A DNA stretch of 53,949 bases from Gemmatimonadota bacterium (GTDB lineage: Bacteria; Latescibacterota; UBA2968; GCA-2709665), in the NCBI GenBank assembly GCA_002709665.1, contig PAQK01000046.1, positions 76,912 through 130,860 on the forward strand, written 5' to 3'. The notes below the pieces were generated by a model. The model was not told where the DNA came from. It saw only the letters and a list, made by a program, of their open reading frames with translations, and ran no database searches. Both the position numbers and the translations under genes were made by a program. Each line of letters starts with the position of its first letter. The stretch's first letter is position 1. Below, piece after piece: positions 27,506 through 37,111 of this stretch.

Positions 27506-28354
27506 CTAAGGCTTTTCACCCCGTTTCATCCGCGCCTCTATGTCGTCGAGACAGGGAATCAGCTCCGCGATACTATCTACTACATAATGTGCACCGCGTT
27601 GGTACATAGTTGGATAGATCCGATCTCGATGCTTCTGCTTTACCTCATCCGAAAAACCGTCCCATTCATCCAGTTGAACACCGACCTCGTTTCCCGAAAT
27701 GGCCAACCCGATAGCCCAGCACCCAGCATTGAGTCCTTCCTCAATCCCCGTAAGCGTATCGTCCACCTTTACCACAGATTGCACGGGTGACAGATCCAGT
27801 TCGATCATATTGCGTAGAACCATGTGTGGAAATGGGCGACCCCTTGGCACATCACCTGCGCCGAAAGTGGCATCAGGTACATATCCCTGTTTCTCGGCAT
27901 CTGCCTGATTGATCGCCAGCATCCCCGGCAGGTATCCAGATGTCGATCCAATCTTGTATCCACGTTTTCGACACTCTGCGATTACCTCGAGTGTCCCCGG
28001 AATCAGTTGTGAATACTCCGACAGACACGCCTCCTGCATAGGAACAAAGTCCGCAAACATGCCATCGACATCTTCTTCAGAAGATTCCACGCCGTGAGTC
28101 TCCACCCATCTCCTTCGGACACTCGGAATTTCACAGATCAATCCGATGTGAACTTTCTTGTGTGCGCCCATAGGAATACGCGCTTCCTCAAGGCTGATGG
28201 GCACGCCTGCCTTCTCAAAAACCTTCCTGAAGACTACAGCGGGAGCCATACATCCGAAATCCATAGTAGTTCCCGCCCAGTCCAGAATAACGCCTCGAAT
28301 AGGGCCGTGGTACGTTCGGTAGTAGGTAAATTCGCGCTCATGTGTGAATTGCAT
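27506..28354 (-). CDS. phnX: Phosphonoacetaldehyde hydrolase
   Basis: A 282-residue HAD-superfamily enzyme that splits phosphonoacetaldehyde into acetaldehyde and phosphate. The nucleophile motif is DWAGTT, and the Schiff-base lysine lies in the cap-domain segment 'PMGAHKKVHIGL' (family GxxKxxHI). Motif II is in 'GSTSGYLPGM' and the Mg site in 'VKVDDTLTGI'. ATG 28352-28354 with AAAGGCG upstream is preferred over the in-frame ATG at 28381. No phnW transaminase or phosphonate transporter is in the window, so the aldehyde must come from elsewhere or the substrate differs. It lies 136 bp downstream of the lyase-like gene. Confidence 0.88.
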   Translation of the reverse strand: MQFTHEREFTYYRTYHGPIRGVILDWAGTTMDFGCMAPAVVFRKVFEKAGVPISLEEARIPMGAHKKVHIGLICEIPSVRRRWVETHGVESSEEDVDGMFADFVPMQEACLSEYSQLIPGTLEVIAECRKRGYKIGSTSGYLPGMLAINQADAEKQGYVPDATFGAGDVPRGRPFPHMVLRNMIELDLSPVQSVVKVDDTLTGIEEGLNAGCWAIGLAISGNEVGVQLDEWDGFSDEVKQKHRDRIYPTMYQRGAHYVVDSIAELIPCLDDIEARMKRGEKP

Positions 28355-28490
28355 TGTTATTCGCCTTTCTTCTCCAATCATTAACGTTAAACCCTTGTGA
28401 ATTAGGAACTACTGCTATCCAGAGCAAGGGCCCGACCAAATTACCTTTTACGATTGAGTAGGACCGAAGGGCCGTATCGAGATCCAATCT

Positions 28491-30896
28491 TTACAATGCT
28501 TGCGTTACCCCTTTAGCGATACCAACTTCGGCGCCAGTTGATTCATTCACAATAATCGCTTCCCGCCTACCCGTATTCTGTACCAGAACCTCCCCGGTTT
28601 CGGCACCGATCACCTTGACTGACCCCTTCACAAGTAAGGAGCAGAGAGCTCTTCGTAGGGTTGCGGCACGCGATTCAAGCGCCATTCGGTAAGTGATTGC
28701 CTTGGAATCGACCGCAGTCTCGCCGACGAAAACGGGAATCTCACAGTTCCTGATCCTCGCTGTTTTGAGCGCTACTGTTCTGGCGCTCGACTCAAAATTC
28801 CCTGCAACCAGATACCCATCGGCAATGAGCCCTACCGAACTCCTCTTCCCCGTCAGTACGGTGAAGGGTAGATCTGCCGTCTTCTGTCTGCTGCGATCCG
28901 GAGCGATCAGAGCCGTCAACCTGGAAATCTCCTGGCCTGCTATTGCTCTAAACGGTTTGTCTATCCTGCTCAATGTCAAATCGTCTGCAACCGCCCACCA
29001 CGGTCTGAAGTAATGGCGATTGTGATATATGGTCTTCCCGGATCCGTTGAACACGAACCCGACGCGACCGTCCACGTTCACCCACTCCGGATGTTCATAA
29101 GAATGAATAATGTCGCTGTCCGGATCGGTGCTCGCGTATCCTTCGAATCGCTCGGTGGTATCAGGGGTGTGGAAGTCCCTGTAGCCATGGCAGTTCCCCT
29201 TCAGAGCACCAAAGTTCTCGTTGATCACACGAAGACAGCCTTGGTCAACCCGCTCCACGGTTATGGACTCCAGGGCCGTGAATCGCTCCATGGAAAGTGA
29301 GATTCCACTGGGCAATCCTGCGAAGAGGACCTCCTGTCGAACCGAGCCCTGAGCCCGTTTCGTAATGAGAGCGGCTGCAAAACTTCCCTTCCTCTGATCG
29401 ATGTTGATGGCTTCAAGATCGTGACTATCCGGTCTATTCCTTACGACGATTCTCCCGAGGAAAGAATCGGTCGCCGGTCCAATCGTCTGAATCCCGTCTT
29501 TGTTCACTGGCAGGGCCATAATGCTGTTGCGCCAGGAAAAGGAGGTGATCCCCGTTCGGTGTCTTTGTAGAACAAAACCGGAGTGAGGGAAAACCCTGAC
29601 ACCCCTGAGTTTCCTCTCTGCACTGGGCCCCGGAGTAGGCTTCACGCCATCACCGTAGATCCGGTGAAGCAGATAGGAATATGCGGGATAGGTGACAAAA
29701 AGCGGTTCTCGCATTATCAATGGATCCTGAATACCGTGGACGGTTTCGGAAAGCTTTCGATCCAACATCCTGCCTTTGTTTCCATCTTGGCGTGCCTCAA
29801 GATTCTGAATCAACTTACGCTCGAAGTAGGCACCCTCCGGATCTTTCAGGATACACGCGGCTGCCCCCAGTCCGGGGCTGCCGGGGTCGGTGAAATGATA
29901 GGGCCAGTCCATACCCTGTACCGGATGAACATATCCACATCGGTCGGTGGCGCGCTTCAGTTGGTCATATATCTTGTTTCGGTTGTGCAGAGCGTGCGGT
30001 GGCAGTTTATCCCCACCCAATTTGTAGATAACCCCCAGCATCCCCAGAAATTTCATTGATTCCCAGGTGTATATAGGGTGAACCATCCCGTGATTCTCTG
30101 CCATATAGTCGGGCAAGGTGGTGAAGATCTCCCCTGTCAATTGACGGACTGTGTGCTTCTCATCAAATTGTCCGTGATTCTTGGTGTCCTGCTGTGTGGT
30201 CGTCGTACAGAACATCCATCGCCTTGCGGTCTCCGCCCAGGTTGCGTTCTCGGATGAATTGCTCAGGAAGAGCTCAACAGAAGCAAGACCACAGGAAGTC
30301 CAGCCATTCTCCTCCATCTGGGTATTTGTGTAAACGCCACTCTTAGGGTTCATCGTTCCGAAGCGGCTGGCATAGTCCTTATGCACATTTGTCAGCAGTC
30401 TCCAGGTTTGGTCATCCACCATATTCCCTAGGAGTCTGGCAATCACACCCATTCCGGCTACTGTTGTCCCACACTGGCTTTCCCGAAAGAACCCGGCGCC
30501 TCGCTCGCCCCACTTTGTTCCCCATTTCCTCCCGGCGATTCCGACCTCTGGCCTGATACAATCCAGGGGACCGGAGTCGTGTGTGAAACAAAGATATCGG
30601 AGTGCCTTTAGTGCGATCTCCTTCAGCTCCTTTCGCGTGCATCCGGTAACATTTGGATCATATTGCGGGGCGCTCGCTACAGATGCGAAAACAAGAGCCG
30701 GCCCTACCGTCTCAATTCCGTACCAGTAACATCCGCCGAAAAAATGTCCTGAATTGGGTCTGTCAGGCCAGTCATTGAAGTACTCCAGCCCAACAGGTAT
30801 CCACTTCTCCATTATGCGAAGATACCGCCTGCTTAGCGGGGTCTCTCTCTGCGGTATGTGTGCTTTTCGTTTGATGGTCAGAATCTTGGGTAACAT
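28491..30896 (-). CDS. Large lyase-like protein (alpha-toroid plus beta-sandwich)
   Basis: An 801-residue protein without a signal peptide. Residues about 30-400 are helical with many aromatic residues ('HFFGGCYWYGIETVGPAL', 'GYVHPVQGMDWPYHF') and residues about 430-800 are beta-rich, the layout of (alpha/alpha)6-toroid polysaccharide lyases such as heparinase or hyaluronate lyase types. His, Tyr and Arg residues that could act in catalysis are abundant, but I cannot place a catalytic triad or a PL family. ATG 30896 is preceded by GGAGC. It sits upstream of phnX on the same strand. Treat the lyase role as a hypothesis. Confidence 0.5.
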   Translation of the reverse strand: MLPKILTIKRKAHIPQRETPLSRRYLRIMEKWIPVGLEYFNDWPDRPNSGHFFGGCYWYGIETVGPALVFASVASAPQYDPNVTGCTRKELKEIALKALRYLCFTHDSGPLDCIRPEVGIAGRKWGTKWGERGAGFFRESQCGTTVAGMGVIARLLGNMVDDQTWRLLTNVHKDYASRFGTMNPKSGVYTNTQMEENGWTSCGLASVELFLSNSSENATWAETARRWMFCTTTTQQDTKNHGQFDEKHTVRQLTGEIFTTLPDYMAENHGMVHPIYTWESMKFLGMLGVIYKLGGDKLPPHALHNRNKIYDQLKRATDRCGYVHPVQGMDWPYHFTDPGSPGLGAAACILKDPEGAYFERKLIQNLEARQDGNKGRMLDRKLSETVHGIQDPLIMREPLFVTYPAYSYLLHRIYGDGVKPTPGPSAERKLRGVRVFPHSGFVLQRHRTGITSFSWRNSIMALPVNKDGIQTIGPATDSFLGRIVVRNRPDSHDLEAINIDQRKGSFAAALITKRAQGSVRQEVLFAGLPSGISLSMERFTALESITVERVDQGCLRVINENFGALKGNCHGYRDFHTPDTTERFEGYASTDPDSDIIHSYEHPEWVNVDGRVGFVFNGSGKTIYHNRHYFRPWWAVADDLTLSRIDKPFRAIAGQEISRLTALIAPDRSRQKTADLPFTVLTGKRSSVGLIADGYLVAGNFESSARTVALKTARIRNCEIPVFVGETAVDSKAITYRMALESRAATLRRALCSLLVKGSVKVIGAETGEVLVQNTGRREAIIVNESTGAEVGIAKGVTQAL

Positions 30897-31089
30897 TGTT
30901 TTGCTCCATTCTTTGGCTCAGGGAAAAGCCATTGGTTAAGAAGTCGTCAGAATTTCCGGGTTTGGGTGCGCTCCGGTGTGGCATTGTATCTGCGAAAAAT
31001 AGGTCCATCCCTCTATCGCTCCAAGCGCTTTGTCCATATCACAAGGATCGAGGACGCCAGGAACCCGGATACGGAGGATTTCTGTTCGT

Positions 31090-31703
31090 CTAACCTGTTG
31101 ACGTTGTCTTCAGCGATCTGATCCGACAAGCTGGCCAGATACCCAAAACCGATGATGCAGACCACAGATCGTCTAAGTACCAGCCGAGTAGAAAAAGCGG
31201 ATTCAGAGTACCGACCAGCTTCCTAAAAGTCACGGTTAGGAAAACACAGGCTAGGGTGGCTAAAACGAGTGCCGCGGTCAATCCCACCCAAGCCCCTCTG
31301 ATGCAAGTAATAGAAGAGAACAGGAGCATCGCGAGTGTGGCAATGACCCAAAGAAGCTTCCTGCGCATTGAGGAATCCAAAAGGAAAGGGAGTAGCCCGA
31401 ACCAGATGTTCCCGATCAGATACGATGCAGCCAGGTTGCGAAAAACGAATGTGCCGGTGGGTTGTCCCACGGAGGGAATTTGACCCGGTCCGAATCCCAG
31501 ATATTGATAAATACCGATCAGCAACACCACCAGTTGCTGGTCCAGATAATACCCAGAGCGGTTAAGAAAATGTAAATCACCACCCTTTTGGGAAGGAAAC
31601 TCGCCGCCCCCAGTCCATCGTGGTAAACAAGTGGGAGCAACAGGAGGAGGCTCGACACCCCGAAGGCTACCCTCCAGGACCCTTTATCCGCAACTCGATT
31701 CAA
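31090..31703 (-). pseudogene. O-antigen-ligase-like (WaaL) membrane protein, broken
   Basis: Two overlapping frames. The first starts at TTG 31703 (AAGGGGAG upstream) and has two membrane helices ending at 31518. The second (from 31530) has 'VLLIGIYQYLGFGPGQIP', 'GQPTGTFVFRNLAASYLIG' and three more helices, the pattern of the Wzy/WaaL superfamily ('GTFxxRNxxAxYL', 'TCIRGAWVGL'). A frameshift joins them, part of the N-terminal helices is missing, and the C-terminal half with the large periplasmic loop is absent after 31090. The family joins O-antigen to lipid A core in the periplasm. Confidence 0.65.
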
Positions 31704-31843
31704 ATCGAATACTCCCCTTAGGCTGGATCACAATTCTTGGCCTTCGCCGGGCAATAAAGGCCAGGTCTCTTGTGAAGGCAAGGGCGATGAAGTGTTTCGC
31801 CTCCCCATCCCTGCCACCCTTTGAATGCTCCTCGCTGCTCTCC

Positions 31844-31872
31844 TTGACAACCATTCTGACCGGTGCTATGTT
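31844..31872 (+). promoter_or_regulatory. Sigma70-type promoter of the lactonase gene
   Basis: A textbook arrangement: TTGACA (31844-31849), 17-bp spacer, TATGTT (31867-31872). It lies 45 bp upstream of the ATG at 31918. Confidence 0.75.
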
Positions 31873-31917
31873 CAGCGGAAATCCATACTGAGAATTCCAA
31901 TTCATAGCGAGGAAAAC

Positions 31918-32934
31918 ATGAAAATCCAGGCCTACGTATCGGTTTCAAGTGAGGACAAAATCCTCAAATTCGAGTTGAATCCCAATACCGGTGATTTAAA
32001 GCTCGAAGGTGTAATTGATGCCCCAGGATCCCCTGGCCCGCTGGCCACCGACCCGCAGCAGAAATTCCTTTATGCGGGCAGGAGAGGAGCCAGTGAGATC
32101 TCTTCTTTCAGTATCGATCCTAAGTCAGGCGACTTGGTCCTGCTGGGTGCGGTCTCGGTGGAGGCGGACCCCTGTTACCTGAGCACGGATACGACGGGCA
32201 GGTTCCTGCTGTCGGCCTCCTACGGCGGTGGCGTAGTAGGAGTCCACGCCATAGGTGAAAATGGCGTTGCGGATGGACCGCCGGTCGCCTGGCACGAGAC
32301 GGAGAAGAAGGCACACTGCATTATGACGGATCCCTCCAACAATTACGCCTTCGTACCTCACGTCGGCGAATCCAACGGCATCTACCAGTTCAGATTTGAT
32401 GAGGGAACAGGACAACTGACACGCAATGAACCCGCCAAGGTAAGCCCTGAGGAGGGTGTAGGCCCCAGGCACTTCGTCTTTCACCCCAATCGCAATACAG
32501 TATATGTATCGAATGAGCAGGGCAGCAGTGTAACTGCGTACAATTTCGATCCGTCCAATGGCACCCTCGAGGCATTCCAGACGCTGTCTACCTTGCCTGG
32601 AGGATTCACCGATGATAACACCTGCGCACAGATTCACATCACTCCGTCTGGCAAGTTCCTCTATGTCTCCAACCGCGGCCACGACAGCATCGCTTGCTAT
32701 GCCGCCAATCATGAGACAGGATCCCTGACGGCCATCGGCCGGGAGGATACGGAGTCTGTTCCTCGAGGGTTCAACATTGATCCAACCGGCAACTTTCTGT
32801 ATGCTGGAGGCCAGTCCACGGGAATGCTTGCCGCTTACAGAATCGATCAGAATGCTGGAACGCTTTCACCGCTCACAACCTACGAAATCGGCAAACAATC
32901 CATGTGGATAGAATTTGTTACACTGGAGACATAG
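31918..32934 (+). CDS. Lactonase-type seven-bladed propeller protein
   Basis: A 338-residue member of the family of cytoplasmic 6-phosphogluconolactonase (Pgl/YbhE) and muconate cyclases. Blade repeats are evident: 'YVSVSSEDKILKFELNPNTG', 'LYAGRRGASEISSFSIDPKS', 'VYVSNEQGSSVTAYNFDPSN', 'LYVSNRGHDSIACYA' and 'LYAGGQSTGMLAAYRID'. The conserved 'GPRHFVFHPN' (catalytic Arg/His region in Pgl) is present. ATG 31918 is chosen with GAGG upstream; the longer frame would start within the promoter. It is probably monocistronic, followed by a perfect palindrome. Confidence 0.85.
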   Translation: MKIQAYVSVSSEDKILKFELNPNTGDLKLEGVIDAPGSPGPLATDPQQKFLYAGRRGASEISSFSIDPKSGDLVLLGAVSVEADPCYLSTDTTGRFLLSASYGGGVVGVHAIGENGVADGPPVAWHETEKKAHCIMTDPSNNYAFVPHVGESNGIYQFRFDEGTGQLTRNEPAKVSPEEGVGPRHFVFHPNRNTVYVSNEQGSSVTAYNFDPSNGTLEAFQTLSTLPGGFTDDNTCAQIHITPSGKFLYVSNRGHDSIACYAANHETGSLTAIGREDTESVPRGFNIDPTGNFLYAGGQSTGMLAAYRIDQNAGTLSPLTTYEIGKQSMWIEFVTLET

Positions 32935-32966
32935 TACCATTCTGATTAAGCCCGGTTGGCGGCTAG

Positions 32967-32990
32967 ACGGTTTCAGAATTCTGAAACCGT
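32967..32990. promoter_or_regulatory. Perfect 24-bp palindrome
   Basis: Two 12-bp arms (ACGGTTTCAGAA and its reverse complement) with no spacer, 33 bp after the lactonase stop. As RNA it folds into a hairpin with an AAUU loop, but no U run follows. It could be a weak terminator or a dimeric protein-binding site for the gene starting at 33176. Confidence 0.5.
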
Positions 32991-33175
32991 GGTGTGACAC
33001 TGCATGCTGAGATTCTGCCCAGTACATTCGAACGCTTTGTCCTCCGGTGCAGTTGTACGGAGCCTGGAACACCAAAGGTCCCAGTTGAGGATACCGGATA
33101 GCGCCCTTCCGAACACCCTGTCCTACCAACTGATTTAACCTTTGTTTTCCTTAGCTCATTTGAGGGAGTTCGCAG

Positions 33176-35488
33176 ATGAAAAATCCAATCGACCTCCACT
33201 TCGGTGGCGCGGGTGGTGCCTATTTTCTGGCTTCCCCCGGTGAACTGGTTATTGACCTGGAAAAGCGCGACCGGAATATCCACGACCGGAGAACAGACCT
33301 CAGAGCTGTCCTGCTGGGACCCGACCGGGAAGTCCTGGAAGACATGACAATCCCTGACGCAGGATATCAGGAAGGTTTGGGTCCTGTCCAGCGAGTCACA
33401 CTGTCTACGAGGGTGCCTAGAAAAGGCATCTACGCACTGAGTATTACGATCTCGCAGGACAGGTATGGCGAGGAAATCATGTGGGGGCTCAGCACCAACT
33501 GCGAACGCTACCTTATAGAAACGTCCCGGGGACACAAGGACGCCAGACATCTGGAACCGCTCGTACTGTTGTCTCCTGGGATCTCCGGCGAGGTGTGTTT
33601 CATACCCGCCGACAGTGGCTTCGAGTTAGAGATTTCCGGGCTCAATGAGGAGGTCTCGGAAATCCCAATTCTCGACCACACAAATTCCTGCGTCTGCAAG
33701 CTCACACCGACCGCAGAAGGCAATGCGTCGCACACGTTCCCCGCAGGCAGGTACCGAGGTGGAAGACCCTGGCGGTTGCAGCTTTCATCAATGGAGGCCG
33801 TGATAGAAATCGACGGCGTAACTCGATGGGAGCAGGACGACCCGTATCAGCATATGTCGTACTGGTCGCCGGATCTCAACACATTCTTTCCGTTACACCA
33901 GTTCAGGTGGCTCGTCACACCCTACAACCGGACCTTGCCGGTAGAGCCTGGACAGGCGGGCGCCTTTTCTTTTCAGGTTCACAACAACTCCGACGTAACC
34001 GACACCTTTATGCTAAATTTGCAAAAACCCGATAGCTCTGCTGCATCGTTTCAGCTCAAGACGAACGCCGTACGGTTGAATCATGGGAAAACTGCGGATG
34101 TAGTCGTCTGGTTCACCGCAACGGAAGATCCAACCTCCGAGCCATCGATCGCGCACCTTGAGGTATCCCCCCGATCTCATCCTGACCTGTCTACATTTGC
34201 GACACTCAAACTGGAAACCGGTCCTGTCGCTTACAGGAAGAACCTGGATCTACCGCTTAGATTCACCCCTTACCTTCACGAAAATGAGCAATTCGGGTAT
34301 ATCCCCAATTGCCCGGTGCTGAACCAGATCTACTTTGACCAAGAAAATAGACCATTCGTACATACACCATCAGGGGTCAGCGCACTCCGCGATGGGAATT
34401 GGACCAATACACCGTTGGTATCTGAAGAAGGTACGCAGTTGGGAGCCCGTTCCACCAAGATCGCCTTCGACTCGCACAACAATGTCTATATTCTAGCTTC
34501 CGACCGGGGTGAACCTGTGCTGATGCATTCATCCGACGGGGGCAAATCATTTTCGACCAGCCGGACTTCGACTGGGAGAGGATCCAGGTCCAGCTTTGAC
34601 ATCGAGCAATTCTCTGGGCACAATGTCCCAGAATATCCTCCGCCCGTGGTTCGGTACACACAAACGCTCGCTGATGAGAATCTGATCTGGAGAAGATTGA
34701 ATGATATGGAGCTCTTTTTGCCGACAGTGACTGGTAAGGGCCTCGAATGGGGGGATCCCATCCTTGTTTCCGACAAGTGCATTGGGATCTCCATGCACTC
34801 CGGCATCCCTTCCACGGTAGTTTCCTGGGGCAGTAAGATCCATCTCGTTTGGGCCGAAGCTACCGATCCTGGTGTTGAAGTACCTGGTGTTCCCACCTTC
34901 GTAGCCACCTACGATCGGGAAACGGGCATCCTGGGCGAGTCGGTAATGATCGGTTATGGTCCCCCTGCCAACGACATTCATAATACACCCTGCATAACCA
35001 TCGACGGGAAAGGGCATCTCCATGTCCTGGTGGGAACCCACGGCAGGCCATTCCCATACGCCAAATCTCTGAATCCTGATGACGTGTACTCTGGATGGTC
35101 CGATGTCTCCTTAATGTGGCCGGACGCTAGGCAAACCTACATCGGTCTAGTCTGTGACCCCAATGACACCTTGCACGCCACTTTCCGTCTGTGGTTCGAG
35201 GGTACGGACTATTTTCCTGCAGGTAACTATGGCACCCTGTCGCACCAATCGAAACCGGCGGAAGGCCAATGGGTGGAACCACGCGTTTTGGTCGTGCCAC
35301 CCTTTTCAGAATACAGTGTATTCTACCATCGGCTCACTATCGATAGGACAGGACGCCTGTTCCTCTGTTATGACTACTACTCTACATATTGGTTCTACCG
35401 CAATGACTACAGAGGAAGCCGACGCTCACTCCTGATGTCGGCGGATGCGGGTCAATCATGGAAACTCGCGGAAACGTCGGATTTCTAA
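33176..35488 (+). CDS. BNR_4-type propeller protein with beta-sandwich N-terminus
   Basis: A 770-residue protein. Residues about 1-360 are beta-rich with an Ig-like module ('LPVEPGQAGAFSFQVHNNSD'). The rest forms a propeller with Asp-box-like elements ('SSDGGKSFS', 'SADAGQSWKL') and the BNR_4 signature 'HNTPCITIDGKGHLHVLVG' plus 'THGRPFPY'. Proteins with this domain are linked to handling of uronic-acid or rhamnose-rich polysaccharides, some as lyases. No signal peptide is visible ('MKNPIDLHFGGAGGAYF'). ATG 33176 is preceded by GAGGGAG. It ends 14 bp from the convergent oxidoreductase gene. Confidence 0.7.
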   Translation: MKNPIDLHFGGAGGAYFLASPGELVIDLEKRDRNIHDRRTDLRAVLLGPDREVLEDMTIPDAGYQEGLGPVQRVTLSTRVPRKGIYALSITISQDRYGEEIMWGLSTNCERYLIETSRGHKDARHLEPLVLLSPGISGEVCFIPADSGFELEISGLNEEVSEIPILDHTNSCVCKLTPTAEGNASHTFPAGRYRGGRPWRLQLSSMEAVIEIDGVTRWEQDDPYQHMSYWSPDLNTFFPLHQFRWLVTPYNRTLPVEPGQAGAFSFQVHNNSDVTDTFMLNLQKPDSSAASFQLKTNAVRLNHGKTADVVVWFTATEDPTSEPSIAHLEVSPRSHPDLSTFATLKLETGPVAYRKNLDLPLRFTPYLHENEQFGYIPNCPVLNQIYFDQENRPFVHTPSGVSALRDGNWTNTPLVSEEGTQLGARSTKIAFDSHNNVYILASDRGEPVLMHSSDGGKSFSTSRTSTGRGSRSSFDIEQFSGHNVPEYPPPVVRYTQTLADENLIWRRLNDMELFLPTVTGKGLEWGDPILVSDKCIGISMHSGIPSTVVSWGSKIHLVWAEATDPGVEVPGVPTFVATYDRETGILGESVMIGYGPPANDIHNTPCITIDGKGHLHVLVGTHGRPFPYAKSLNPDDVYSGWSDVSLMWPDARQTYIGLVCDPNDTLHATFRLWFEGTDYFPAGNYGTLSHQSKPAEGQWVEPRVLVVPPFSEYSVFYHRLTIDRTGRLFLCYDYYSTYWFYRNDYRGSRRSLLMSADAGQSWKLAETSDF

Positions 35489-35502
35489 GTCGGAATTGGA
35501 GA

Positions 35503-36516
35503 TCAGCCCAGAGAGGGGCCTATGGTACCTTCCTCGAGCATACTCAGAAGTGCCGAATCCGTGGTCTCCAAAGGCAAATCTACACGCCCTCGTTTGCGGC
35601 TGGATTCATAGGTGGCAAATATCAGCTCTGTAGACTGAAGTGCCTTGCGGCCGCTCAGCTCGGGCTCCTCACCGGATTTCACGCAGGCGATCAGATCGAG
35701 AACCGAATCCGTCGTGGCATTCGCTTCCGATCGGGTTACGTCAACCGCGTCCCATTTCCCACCCTTGAGCACCCTTACGGGCGGTTTGTCTTTTCCACCC
35801 CCTACCTCGATGATTCCCTCGGAACCAACAAGCCTGTTTGACGCATGCTGAAGCTCGACACCGCCCGTCGCCAGGAGTCCTTCGACACCATTTTGCCACC
35901 GAATCCAGGAGAGTCCGCTTGTCTCCAGAGCAACGCCGAACACCTGACTCTCCTCCTCCACGTCGATTTGGCCGATGACCCACTGTGCGGGCGCATCATT
36001 GTTGTAAAAGAAGAACATGTCGAACCAGTGGGTGCCCCAGTCGAATAGATTTGGGCAAGCCCCTTCCAACCGGATAAGGTCACCGATCGCTCCCTCGTCC
36101 ACCAGCGCCTTTGCCTTCCTGAAGGAGGGCGCGAACCGCCGTTGATGGCAAAATGTGACCATCACCTCGTTGTCTACGCAGGCCTGATAGAGCTCCTTGG
36201 ACTCGCCCCAGGTCGGAGCCATCGGCTTTTCGCTGTGAATGGCCCGGATTCCGCTGGATGCAGCGTCTACAACCATTTCCCGGTGCATACCCGTCCAGGT
36301 GCAAATGCTCACGAAGTCCAGATCCTCCTTTTCGAGCAAGTCGGTATAGTCGCTGTATGAGCTCGGAACAGCAAACTCTTCAACGAAGTTTTCTCGCGAT
36401 TCCTCCACGGGATCGGCGCACGCGACGATCTCTACCTCCTGGGAGGCCTGGTATCCTCTGGCGTGTGATCTGCCTCTCCCTCCGCAGCCGATAATGCCCG
36501 CCCTGAAATTTCCCAT
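35503..36516 (-). CDS. Gfo/Idh/MocA family oxidoreductase
   Basis: A 337-residue NAD(P)-dependent oxidoreductase acting on sugars or sugar derivatives. The Rossmann motif is 'GIIGCGGRGRSHARGY' and the conserved 'EKP' is in 'IHSEKPMAPTW'. The C-terminal alpha/beta domain carries 'DWGTHWFDM', equivalent to the substrate-binding DxxxH motif. ATG 36514-36516 with GGAGGGAG upstream is chosen over the in-frame TTG 5 codons earlier. It is transcribed alone, convergent with the BNR_4 gene. The likely role is in the sugar-acid catabolism of the surrounding genes; the substrate is unknown. Confidence 0.9.
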   Translation of the reverse strand: MGNFRAGIIGCGGRGRSHARGYQASQEVEIVACADPVEESRENFVEEFAVPSSYSDYTDLLEKEDLDFVSICTWTGMHREMVVDAASSGIRAIHSEKPMAPTWGESKELYQACVDNEVMVTFCHQRRFAPSFRKAKALVDEGAIGDLIRLEGACPNLFDWGTHWFDMFFFYNNDAPAQWVIGQIDVEEESQVFGVALETSGLSWIRWQNGVEGLLATGGVELQHASNRLVGSEGIIEVGGGKDKPPVRVLKGGKWDAVDVTRSEANATTDSVLDLIACVKSGEEPELSGRKALQSTELIFATYESSRKRGRVDLPLETTDSALLSMLEEGTIGPSLG

Positions 36517-36610
36517 CGCTGCTCCCTCCAAACTTGATATTACAAGAGCGACCCAGGACAGGCATCGCTCTCGTCGAAATCAATCGCTTATCGGACACCG
36601 CACGAGTGTA

Positions 36611-37111
36611 TTATGCCTTCTTTCGTGCGCTCTTTCGGCTCAATCGTCTCATTTCCTTCCCAGCATCCTTCACTGCGGCAACGACTTTGGTGTATCCCGT
36701 GCACCTGCAAAGATTGCCGGCCAGCGCCCTGCGAATCTGGTCGTCGTTCGGGTTGTCGTTCTCTTGTAGGAGGGCAAAGGAGGATACGATAATTCCGGGT
36801 GTGCAAAACCCGCACTGTAGCCCGCCCAGCTCAACCATAGCTTCCTGAATGGGATGCAGTTCGGTGAGTTGGGCAACCCCCTCGACCGTCGTAATCTCGA
36901 GCCCTTCCGCCTCAACTGCGAGTACCAGGCAGGAAGTCACTGGTTTCCCGTCCAGCAGAACGGTGCAAGCCCCGCAGTCACCCGTGCTGCACCCTTCCTT
37001 GGTTCCCGTGAGAGACAACCCTTCGCGTAGAACAGCAAGTAGGGTTTTCCTAGGCTCTACCGAGACTTCGTGAAGCACCCCGTTCACCGTGAACTTTACG
37101 TCACTTTTCAT
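36611..37111 (-). CDS. Molybdenum hydroxylase small (2Fe-2S) subunit, cluster 2
   Basis: A 166-residue iron-sulfur subunit. Cysteines 41, 46, 49 and 61 hold the plant-type cluster; C100-x2-C103 and C135-x-C137 hold the second. ATG 37111 is preceded by AAGGAGG and overlaps the stop of the medium-subunit gene by 4 bp. It is the last gene of an L-M-S operon. A basic tail (RRLSRKSARKKA) of about 12 residues is not usual for the family. It is clearly diverged from the cluster 1 homologue. Confidence 0.92.
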   Translation of the reverse strand: MKSDVKFTVNGVLHEVSVEPRKTLLAVLREGLSLTGTKEGCSTGDCGACTVLLDGKPVTSCLVLAVEAEGLEITTVEGVAQLTELHPIQEAMVELGGLQCGFCTPGIIVSSFALLQENDNPNDDQIRRALAGNLCRCTGYTKVVAAVKDAGKEMRRLSRKSARKKA

